NCBI GenBank assembly: GCA_023135505.1
Contig: JAGLTA010000047.1
Coordinates: 1-5,267 of the forward strand
DNA: 5,267 nucleotides
Source: Candidatus Parcubacteria bacterium
Lineage (GTDB): Bacteria; Patescibacteriota; Patescibacteriia; JAACEG01
Direction of reading: 5' to 3'
Position numbers and translations under genes: made by a program. This document shows, in pieces, positions 1 through 4,053 of the stretch. The notes beneath the pieces were generated by a model, which saw nothing but the letters and a program-made list of their open reading frames with translations, was not told where the DNA came from and made no database searches. Numbering within the stretch: the stretch's first letter is position 1; each line of letters starts with the position of its first letter.

Positions 1-1407
1 GACCAGCTTACTTATCGAGACATAAAACAAGCCATTCAGGAATTTGTGTTTAATATGAATGTGCCGTCAAGGGTAGGATTTCAAACGCCATTTACAAACT
101 TAACAATGGATTTAACAGCTCCAAAAATATTAAAAGATAAAAATATTATTATCGGCGGAAAAGCAAAAAAAGAGACTTATAGCGATTTTCAAAAGGAGAT
201 GGATATGATAAACACGGCTTTCGCGGAACTTATGATGGAGGGAGACGCGAAAGGCAGGGTTTTTACTTTTCCAATTCCGACTTACAATATCACAAAAGAT
301 TTTGACTGGGACAGCCCAGTGATGGAAAAAGTTTTTGAAATGACAGCTAAATACGGCATTCCTTATTTTTCAAATTTTATAAATTCCGATATGAGCCCTG
401 ACGACGCGCGAAGCATGTGTTGCCGCTTGCGCTTGGATAACCGCGAATTAAGAAAAAGAGGAGGAGGGCTTTTCGCGGCAAATCCGCTCACGGGATCTGT
501 CGGCGTTGTTACGCTTAATCTGCCTCGGCTCGGATATTTAGCGAAAAAAGCGCATCCTGACAGTTTAGAAAAAGCTAAAAAAGAATTTTTTGAAAAATTG
601 GAAAAACTGATGGACACCGCGTTTCAAAGTTTGGAAATTAAAAGAGAGGTGCTGGAAGATTTAAGCGAAAAAGGGCTTTATCCTTACGCCAAATTTTATT
701 TAACCGGAATTCACAGCCGTTTCGGGCAATATTGGAAAAATCATTTTTCAACAATCGGAATTAACGGAATGAATGAAGCGTTGCTTAATTTAATGGGTAA
801 AAATATTGCCTCGCAGGACGGCGGAAAATTCGCTTTGAAAATTATGGACAGAATGCGCGATAAATTAGTTGATTATCAAAATAAGACTAATAATCTGTAT
901 AATTTGGAAGCGACACCGGCGGAAGGCGTAACAAGGCGGCTTGCCAACACTGATAAAAAGAAATATCCGGATATTATTGTAGCCAATGAAAAAGAAGTTT
1001 CAGAAAAGAAAGCGTCGCCTTATTATACGAATTCAACAAATTTGCCTGTCGGATACACAGACGATCTTTTTAAAGCGCTTGATCTTCAGGATGAAATCCA
1101 GACAAAATATACAGGCGGCACGGTTTTGCATTGCTTTATCGGCGAACGGCTGCCTTCCGCGAAAGCGGCAAAAAATTTGGTCAGAAAAATCGCTGAAAGA
1201 TACAAGCTCCCTTATTATTCAATTACTCCGTCATTTAGTATTTGCCAAACTCATGGCTATTTGTCCGGCGAGCATTTTAAATGCCCTGATTGCAAAGCTG
1301 ACTGCGAAGTCTATTCAAGAGTTGTCGGCTATCTTCGCCCTGTCCAGCAATGGAACGATTCAAAACAAGCGGAATTCAAAGACAGAAAGGTTTATAAAGT
1401 GGAGTAA
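1..1407 (+). CDS. nrdD: Anaerobic (class III) ribonucleoside-triphosphate reductase, C-terminal part (5' end outside window)
   Basis: This is the large subunit that reduces ribonucleotides to deoxyribonucleotides without oxygen, using a glycyl radical installed by NrdG. The frame is open from base 1, and residues before the GTG at 46 (DQLTYRDIKQ...) already match the family, so that GTG is internal and the true start lies upstream. 468 residues are visible. Landmarks in window residue numbers are NVPSRVGFQTPFTN near 20-33, MCCRLRLD with adjacent cysteines at 140-141 (a conserved position likely to include an active-site Cys), and YYTNSTNLPVGYTDD near 342. A C-terminal zinc site follows: C415-x2-H418 and C428-x2-C431, with a further Cys at 435. 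The glycyl-radical motif RVVGYLRP has its Gly at 443 (bases 1327-1329). All expected motifs are intact. The activase NrdG lies at 4018-4719, not directly adjacent. Function is near certain; which reductant it uses cannot be read here. Confidence 0.97.
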   Translation, partial: DQLTYRDIKQAIQEFVFNMNVPSRVGFQTPFTNLTMDLTAPKILKDKNIIIGGKAKKETYSDFQKEMDMINTAFAELMMEGDAKGRVFTFPIPTYNITKDFDWDSPVMEKVFEMTAKYGIPYFSNFINSDMSPDDARSMCCRLRLDNRELRKRGGGLFAANPLTGSVGVVTLNLPRLGYLAKKAHPDSLEKAKKEFFEKLEKLMDTAFQSLEIKREVLEDLSEKGLYPYAKFYLTGIHSRFGQYWKNHFSTIGINGMNEALLNLMGKNIASQDGGKFALKIMDRMRDKLVDYQNKTNNLYNLEATPAEGVTRRLANTDKKKYPDIIVANEKEVSEKKASPYYTNSTNLPVGYTDDLFKALDLQDEIQTKYTGGTVLHCFIGERLPSAKAAKNLVRKIAERYKLPYYSITPSFSICQTHGYLSGEHFKCPDCKADCEVYSRVVGYLRPVQQWNDSKQAEFKDRKVYKVE

Positions 1408-1417
1408 AAAAATATAA

Positions 1418-1477
1418 TGTCATTTCGAATTCCGTCCAAAGGATGGTCAGCCTTTGGCTAATATTTCGGAATCTGTG
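1418..1477. repeat. Dispersed nested-hairpin repeat after nrdD
   Basis: The element starts TGTCATTTCGAATTCCG and ends TTTCGGAATCTGTG. It contains two nested inverted repeats. The outer arms are ATTCCG (1429-1434) and CGGAAT (1467-1472). The inner arms are CCAAAGG (1436-1442) and CCTTTGG (1451-1457), with an 8-nt loop. The TGTCATTTCGA...AGAAATCT style is common to small dispersed intergenic repeats in many bacteria, CPR included. It begins 10 bases after the nrdD stop, so the RNA hairpin could protect or terminate the nrdD message, although no clear T-run follows. It may be a degraded palindromic element; no coding capacity is seen. Confidence 0.6.
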
Positions 1478-1562
1478 TTTATTATTAACTAAATATTACT
1501 CGGCAAGATAAACTATGATATTTAAAGTTTTATCAATTTTAATCATAATTTAGCGAATAGTA

Positions 1563-1595
1563 GTGACAGATCCTGAAATAAATTCAGGATGACAA
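1563..1595. repeat. Perfect short palindromic repeat upstream of the ABC gene
   Basis: Arms ATCCTGAA (1570-1577) and TTCAGGAT (1583-1590) pair perfectly around a 5-nt loop, flanked by GTGACAG on the left and GACAA on the right. The layout matches the widespread TGTCATCCTGAA...CAGATCTGTCAC type of dispersed intergenic palindrome. No strong T-run follows, so terminator function is doubtful. With the element at 1418-1477 it fills most of the 226-base gap between nrdD and the ABC gene; the remaining AT-rich sequence shows nothing I can name. Confidence 0.65.
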
Positions 1596-1633
1596 TAATT
1601 TTGTATTTTAATTTTTGAATTTTGCATTGTTTT

Positions 1634-3268
1634 ATGTATGCGTTAAAATTTATCTACAAAAATCTTGATCATTTTCGGAAAAAATTTATTCTGATTTTTT
1701 TTGTTGGAATAATTGATGGCGCGGCAAAATTTTTAGTTCCTGTTGTTTTGGCAGAATTTACTAAAAGCGAATTTGGCTTGGAAAATTTAAAAAAAATTTC
1801 TTTTTTGATTATATTTTTATATCTATTTTCGCTTGCATTGCAATGGTTAATAAGAAGATTCGGGGAAGCCATGATATTGCAATTTATCGACTATATCAGG
1901 TTAAAATATTTTAAAAAATTAGAGCAGATGCCCGCGCAAGATATTATTAAGCAGCATTCTGGTTATATTTTATCGCTGATAAATAAAGTTGCTGATATGT
2001 CCGGAAGAGGTATTTTAGGAGTTTTTTGGTGTTTCGCGCATAGTATTGCTACTCTTTCGTTATTTTTCTTTTTTACAGCAAGAGAATCATTTGGCGTCGC
2101 TTTTTTAAATTTAGCGGTTTTGTTAGTTTTTTTAATTGTTAGCGTTTTTTTATCTAAAAAAATAATTTTAATCGCAGATGAATTAAATCTTAAAAGGGCT
2201 TCTCTTTTAGAGAGTTATGTTGATTTTATGGTTAATATTTTAACAATAAAAAAGTTAAGTATTTATTCATTTGCTAAAAAAAGACTTAATGATAAAACAG
2301 AAGATAATTATTCACAGATACAAAAAATGCAAAATTTTCACGCCAATAGATGGTTTTTTCTACATGCTTTGTATGGAGTCGCTTTTTTGTCAACCATTAT
2401 TTTTTTGGTTTTTCAAATCAGTCAAGGAATAATCGGTCTTTCAATATTAATTTTATTTGTCCCAGTTTATGGATTTATGAGAGTAAATGTTGAAAGATTA
2501 TCAGAATATTTTAAAAGTCTTATGGAATTAAAGGCATATATTATAAGTTTGGAAAAAGCGGTTTCGTCTTCTGAAAATTTTAACAATGGAAACATTAAAA
2601 ATAAAAAATGGCAGGAGATTGAATTTAAAGATATTTTTTTCAAATATCCTGAAAACGATAAAATAATAAAAATTCCCGATTTTAAAATTAAAAAGGGAGA
2701 AAAAATTTGTGTGATGGGAGAATCTGGCGAAGGCAAAACAACACTGTTGAATCTAATTGCTGATTTTTTAAAACAACAAAAAGGCGAACGATTAGTAGAT
2801 AACAATTCTTACAAAAAAATAGATAAAGATTTTTTCAAAACAAAAATAGTTATGGTTTCACAAGAGATAGAACTGTTTAATCTGTCTTTAAGAGAGAATA
2901 TAAGCTTGGGACAGAATATTAGTGAAGAGAAAATCATCGGAATTTTTAAGGAACTGAATCTTTCGTGCTGGCTGAAAACTCTGCCGAACGAGCTTGAGAC
3001 TAAAATAGGAGAGAAAGGGATTAAGCTTTCCGCTGGGCAGAAACAGAGAATAAATTTAATCAGGGGGATTTTATTAAACAGAGAGATTTTTCTGCTTGAC
3101 GAGCCGACTTCGCATTTAGATTCGGCGGCAACTGAAAAAGTAATTCTGTTTTTAGAAAAATATTTAAAAAGAAAAACAGCGATTATTGTCTCGCATCATC
3201 AGAATTTGCGCAAAATCTGCGACCGCTGCTATAATATAAAAAACGGGGTTTTAAAAGAGTTGTTGTAA
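1634..3268 (+). CDS. ABC exporter half-transporter (membrane domain fused to ATPase domain)
   Basis: A fused type-I ABC exporter half (ABCB-like) that should dimerise in the cytoplasmic membrane and export a substrate at the cost of ATP. From the ATG at 1634 it has 544 residues. About six hydrophobic spans lie near residues 18-40, 56-76, 128-150, 152-175, 238-262 and 264-285. The ATPase domain then shows an A-loop Tyr at 338 (FKYP), Walker A GESGEGKTT at 362-370, Q-loop Gln at 410 (VSQEIELFNLSLREN), signature LSAGQ at 465-469 (a mild variant of LSGGQ), Walker B LLDEP with Asp 489 and Glu 490, D-loop SHLD and H-loop His 521. All catalytic residues are present, so it is probably active. An in-frame TTG at 1622 is less likely; neither start has a Shine-Dalgarno. 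No N-terminal peptidase domain is visible, and the substrate (lipid, drug or peptide) cannot be told. Its composition is more AT- and T-rich than nrdD. Confidence 0.93.
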   Translation: MYALKFIYKNLDHFRKKFILIFFVGIIDGAAKFLVPVVLAEFTKSEFGLENLKKISFLIIFLYLFSLALQWLIRRFGEAMILQFIDYIRLKYFKKLEQMPAQDIIKQHSGYILSLINKVADMSGRGILGVFWCFAHSIATLSLFFFFTARESFGVAFLNLAVLLVFLIVSVFLSKKIILIADELNLKRASLLESYVDFMVNILTIKKLSIYSFAKKRLNDKTEDNYSQIQKMQNFHANRWFFLHALYGVAFLSTIIFLVFQISQGIIGLSILILFVPVYGFMRVNVERLSEYFKSLMELKAYIISLEKAVSSSENFNNGNIKNKKWQEIEFKDIFFKYPENDKIIKIPDFKIKKGEKICVMGESGEGKTTLLNLIADFLKQQKGERLVDNNSYKKIDKDFFKTKIVMVSQEIELFNLSLRENISLGQNISEEKIIGIFKELNLSCWLKTLPNELETKIGEKGIKLSAGQKQRINLIRGILLNREIFLLDEPTSHLDSAATEKVILFLEKYLKRKTAIIVSHHQNLRKICDRCYNIKNGVLKELL

Positions 3269-3275
3269 GATAGTT

Positions 3276-3316
3276 ACAAAAATAAATAGTCCCGATTCCA
3301 AATTGAAACCGGGACT
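3276..3316 (-). terminator. Intrinsic terminator ending minus-strand RNA unit 3
   Basis: On the minus strand, AGTCCCGGTTTC (3316-3305) pairs with GGAATCGGGACT (3299-3288) around a 5-nt loop. This makes a 12-bp stem with wobble pairs in the upper half. It is followed by ATTTATTTTT, a U-rich tail. On the plus strand the same hairpin is followed by TACTGG with no T-run, so it points at minus-strand transcription. It lies only a few bases from the ABC stop codon at 3268, which is convergent. Confidence 0.85.
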
Positions 3317-3318
3317 TA

Positions 3319-3332
3319 CTGGCTAGAGCCAG
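3319..3332 (-). repeat. Small inverted repeat overlapping the micro-ORF 2 stop
   Basis: CTGGCT (3319-3324) and AGCCAG (3327-3332) form a 6-bp inverted repeat with a 2-base centre. It includes the last two sense codons and the TAG stop of micro-ORF 2 and sits 2 bases before the terminator stem. As RNA the loop is tight, so the innermost pairs may open. Confidence 0.5.
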
Positions 3333-3346
3333 CGGATTTTGTTCAT
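3323..3346 (-). CDS. Micro-ORF 2, 7-residue peptide MNKIRWL
   Basis: The frame reads MNKIRWL then TAG. It is proposed only because an exceptionally strong ribosome binding site (AAGGAGGTGAT, 3363-3353) precedes the ATG, whereas the normal protein genes in this window have none. Seven residues is too short for a folded protein but typical of regulatory leader peptides. It contains K-I-R, which fits the basic-X-basic pattern known to cause macrolide-dependent ribosome stalling in Erm-type leader peptides; that resemblance may be chance. The stop codon lies 7 bases before the first base of the terminator stem, so a ribosome paused there would cover the stem's 5' arm. Translation is unproven. Confidence 0.4.
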   Translation of the reverse strand: MNKIRWL

Positions 3347-3352
3347 GAATCA

Positions 3353-3363
3353 ATCACCTCCTT
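3353..3363 (-). promoter_or_regulatory. Near-ideal Shine-Dalgarno for micro-ORF 2
   Basis: AAGGAGGTGAT is complementary over 11 bases to the usual 3' tail of bacterial 16S rRNA (AUCACCUCCUU). The AGGAGG core ends 10 bases before the ATG at 3346, and the extended match ends 6 bases before it. Such length is rare even for highly expressed genes. A T6A7 palindrome just upstream (about 3375-3363) could fold over part of it. Confidence 0.65.
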
Positions 3364-3409
3364 TTTTTAAAAAACGAACGGCGCGTTTATGCACCCTGGG
3401 CAGCGGTAT

Positions 3410-3457
3410 TTAATTTACGCTTAGAAAATAGAATAATGATAGATTGTGATTGTCCAT
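3410..3457 (-). CDS. Micro-ORF 1, 15-residue peptide
   Basis: The frame reads MDNHNLSLFYFLSVN then TAA, starting at the ATG at 3457. AGGAGG ends 6 bases before the ATG, which is ideal spacing. The peptide has a polar N-terminus and a hydrophobic, Leu/Phe-rich centre (LSLFYFL). It could be a leader peptide that senses Leu/Phe or general translation status, or a very small membrane-active peptide. It is shorter than most known type I toxins. No homologue is known to me. The next frame downstream in the same predicted transcript is micro-ORF 2, 63 bases further on. Translation is inferred only from the start signal. Confidence 0.45.
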   Translation of the reverse strand: MDNHNLSLFYFLSVN

Positions 3458-3463
3458 AATAAA

Positions 3464-3469
3464 CCTCCT
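3464..3469 (-). promoter_or_regulatory. Strong Shine-Dalgarno for micro-ORF 1
   Basis: AAAGGAGG on the minus strand, with the AGGAGG core at the given positions, lies 6 bases before the ATG at 3457. This is the expected strength and spacing for efficient initiation, and it decides that start. Confidence 0.65.
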
Positions 3470-3534
3470 TTGGTTTGTTTTAGTCCCATAACGGCTTTTC
3501 ACAATTGATCGGCTCGTTTATGAAACTTTAAATA

Positions 3535-3562
3535 AGGTTATCATAAAATAAAAATATGTCAA
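3535..3562 (-). promoter_or_regulatory. Promoter of RNA unit 3
   Basis: A perfect -35 TTGACA (3562-3557) is followed after 16 bases by TAACCT (3540-3535), a weak -10 that keeps the first two and last consensus bases. The predicted start is near 3528. The -35 sits in the conserved block also found before units 1 and 2, which raises confidence despite the poor -10. Confidence 0.55.
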
Positions 3563-3606
3563 GGGTTATTCACGGTTTTTAAAATTTTCCAATAAAAAAA
3601 GCCATC
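3556..3606. repeat. Promoter-block repeat, copy 3
   Basis: On the plus strand it begins ATGTCAAGGGTTATTCACGG and continues through AAAATTTTCC to AAAAAAAGCCATC. By eye about 29 of the first 36 positions match the nrdG start copy at 4018-4053 with one gap. The similarity to copy 2 (3731-3782) extends into the upstream terminator arm (A-run then AGCCAT). On the minus strand it reads as an A/T-rich upstream block leading into TTGACATAT. In the nrdG frame it would give MSRVIHGF then a stop. Confidence 0.7.
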
Positions 3607-3616
3607 TATTGATAGC
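3594..3616 (-). terminator. Intrinsic terminator of RNA unit 2
   Basis: On the minus strand, GCTATC (3616-3611) and GATGGC (3606-3601) pair over 6 bp with one G-T wobble around the loop AATA, followed immediately by seven Ts. This is a compact, well-formed rho-independent terminator. Confidence 0.8.
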
Positions 3617-3702
3617 ATTGGATTAAGCGATACGAGAAAGACTTGTTTAAGGGAAGGAGGGGCAAAATGAAACCCATAACCCTTTAAAGCCTTTCACGTA
3701 TC
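3594..3702 (-). ncRNA. Predicted ~109-nt hairpin sRNA with an exposed anti-Shine-Dalgarno stretch (unit 2)
   Basis: Promoter TTGACA-17-TAGATT (3737-3709) predicts a 5' end near 3702, and a terminator ends the unit at 3594. The RNA folds into a long imperfect hairpin: GATACG (3702-3697) with CGTATC (3634-3629), GAAAG (3695-3691) with CTTTC (3640-3636), then TTTAAAGGG (3688-3680) with CCCTTAAA (3653-3646). The apical region has a short GGG/CCC pairing and leaves CUCCUU largely free, within GCCCCUCCUUCCC (3663-3651). CCUCCUU is the complement of a strong Shine-Dalgarno, so the RNA could block initiation on mRNAs carrying AAGGAGG, including both micro-ORFs of unit 3. The helix and flanking signals are seen; the regulatory role is inferred. 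It does not look like 6S, SRP or tmRNA. Confidence 0.6.
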
Positions 3703-3708
3703 ACATTT

Positions 3709-3737
3709 AATCTAACGGCTAAATAAAGATATGTCAA
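3709..3737 (-). promoter_or_regulatory. Promoter of RNA unit 2
   Basis: Perfect -35 TTGACA (3737-3732), a 17-base spacer, and -10 TAGATT (3714-3709). The predicted start, near 3702, falls exactly at the foot of the long hairpin of the sRNA, which supports the assignment. Confidence 0.75.
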
Positions 3738-3782
3738 TAGTTTATCGGTTTTTTTAGAAATTTTCCAAAAGAAAAGCCATTC
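3731..3782. repeat. Promoter-block repeat, copy 2
   Basis: On the plus strand it begins ATGTCAATAGTTTATCGG, runs through AGAAATTTTCC at 3766 and, like copy 3, continues through an A-rich stretch into AGCCATTC. By eye about 27 of 36 positions match the nrdG start (4018-4053) without gaps. In the nrdG frame it reads MSIVYRFF then TAG. On the minus strand it is GGAAAATTTC...AAAAACCG followed by TTGACATAT. Confidence 0.7.
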
Positions 3783-3799
3783 GTTTTTTTTGAATGGCT
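3767..3799 (-). terminator. Terminator of the tRNA unit, probably bidirectional
   Basis: AGCCATTC (3775-3782) and GAATGGCT (3792-3799) pair perfectly over 8 bp with a 9-base T-rich (plus) or A-rich (minus) loop. On the minus strand TTTCTTTT follows; on the plus strand ATAATTTTTTT follows at 3800-3810. It would end the tRNA-plus-RNA transcript and also stop plus-strand readthrough. Confidence 0.8.
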
Positions 3800-3813
3800 A
3801 TAATTTTTTTGGA

Positions 3814-3887
3814 GGGGCAACGACCTAGATATTTAGCAAGATAATTCATCTTACTCTTGCTTGGCTGAACTCTTAGGCTGAAACCCC
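3814..3887 (-). ncRNA. Structured RNA behind the tRNA
   Basis: On the minus strand GGGG (3887-3884) closes with CCCC (3817-3814). Inside, CCTAAGA (3877-3871) pairs with TCTAGG (3829-3824) with one bulge, then AGCAAGA (3861-3855) pairs with TCTTGCT (3841-3835) over 7 perfect bp, with a 13-nt terminal loop. The 3' end continues CCTCC, so it shares TTGCCCCTCC with the unit 2 sRNA. It starts 14 bases after the tRNA CCA and ends before the terminator at 3767-3799, so it is probably made from the tRNA promoter. The sequence GGCTGAA occurs twice on the plus strand (3863-3869 and 3876-3882). No known RNA family is recognised. A plus-strand element is possible but lacks a promoter. Confidence 0.5.
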
Positions 3888-3901
3888 ATATTATTTTTGT
3901 T

Positions 3902-3976
3902 TGGTGCTGGCGGAAGGATTTGAACCTCCGACTTTCGGGGTGTGACCCGAGTCTCTACCGACTGAGTTACACCAGC
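3902..3976 (-). tRNA. tRNA-Val (CAC), with a 6-nt anticodon loop
   Basis: Clover-leaf in order: acceptor GCTGGTG/CGCCAGC (one G-U), D arm ACTC-AGTCGGTA-GAGA (three pairs plus an A-A at the base), anticodon stem TCGGG/CCCGA, variable loop AAGTC, T arm GGAGG-TTCAAAT-CCTTC, discriminator A, and encoded CCA. The total is 75 nt, one fewer than normal. The anticodon loop is TCACAC, six bases; no shift of the stem gives seven without breaking pairs. Taking the T as the universal U33 makes the anticodon CAC (3944-3942), which reads valine codon GUG and fits discriminator A. If the missing base were 3' of the anticodon, ACA (Cys) would result, but that needs C33. The gene is certainly tRNA-like; its functionality and identity are less sure. 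Confidence 0.88.
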
Positions 3977-3996
3977 ACAAACTTATTTATAAAAAA

Positions 3997-4024
3997 ATAT
4001 TAGCAGATAAAAAAAATATGTCAA
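3997..4024 (-). promoter_or_regulatory. Promoter of the tRNA unit, overlapping the nrdG start
   Basis: Perfect -35 TTGACA (4024-4019), a 16-base spacer and -10 TAATAT (4002-3997) give a start about 12 bases before the tRNA. The -35 lies inside the first three codons of nrdG on the opposite strand, so polymerase here would cover the nrdG start codon. Confidence 0.75.
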
Positions 4025-4053
4025 TAGCCATTCGCGGTTTTCAAAAATTTTCC
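4018..4053. repeat. Promoter-block repeat, copy 1 (within the nrdG 5' end)
   Basis: ATGTCAATAGCCATTCGCGG...AAAAATTTTCC, the first 12 codons of nrdG, resembles the blocks at 3731-3766 and 3556-3590. On the minus strand it reads GGAAAATTTTTGAAAACC, 13 bases, then TTGACATAT. The A-tract/T-tract pattern resembles an UP element but lies further upstream of the -35 than the classical position. Confidence 0.7.

Larger units (their letters stand above)
3278..3528 (-). ncRNA. Predicted ~250-nt RNA unit 3 carrying two micro-ORFs
   Basis: This transcript is inferred from a promoter-like site at 3535-3562 and the terminator at 3276-3316. It carries two strong Shine-Dalgarno sequences, each followed by an ATG and a very short frame (15 and 7 codons). 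CATAAACG-A/C-GCCG occurs twice in it, at 3522-3510 and 3391-3379 (12 of 13 bases shared). Between the micro-ORFs, AACG-CGC-CGTT followed by TTTTTT (about 3387-3367) could be a weak internal terminator. No longer frame exists. It could be a regulatory leader RNA, a mini-mRNA or a structured RNA whose SD-like motifs serve another role. I recognise no known RNA family. Confidence 0.5.

Noticed and set aside
363..617. Minus-strand open frame of 84 codons inside nrdD
   Set aside because: It is a shadow of the strongly conserved NrdD frame, with no start signal or recognisable protein pattern.
986..1417. Second plus-strand frame of 143 codons overlapping the nrdD 3' end
   Set aside because: It overlaps the zinc-site and glycyl-radical coding region, which is certain; the alternate translation is Lys/Arg-rich and unlike any family.
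2467..2805. Minus-strand frame of 112 codons inside the ABC gene
   Set aside because: It runs antisense over the membrane domain's end and the Walker A region; it is explained as a shadow.
3352..3366. Plus-strand ATCACCTCCTTT resembling the 3' end of 16S rRNA
   Set aside because: The preceding bases do not match the conserved 16S 3' region, and the minus strand explains it as a Shine-Dalgarno before an ATG.
3667..3687. Plus-strand micro-ORF MKPITL with AAGGAGG 6 bases before the ATG
   Set aside because: The SD-like sequence is the complement of the C-rich apical part of the minus-strand sRNA, which has a better promoter and terminator. No plus-strand promoter is visible. It is not fully excluded.
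3814..3887. Riboswitch or tRNA on the plus strand upstream of the tRNA
   Set aside because: No T-arm, no match to riboswitch cores I know, and the only plus-strand gene nearby (nrdG) is beyond an opposite-strand tRNA.
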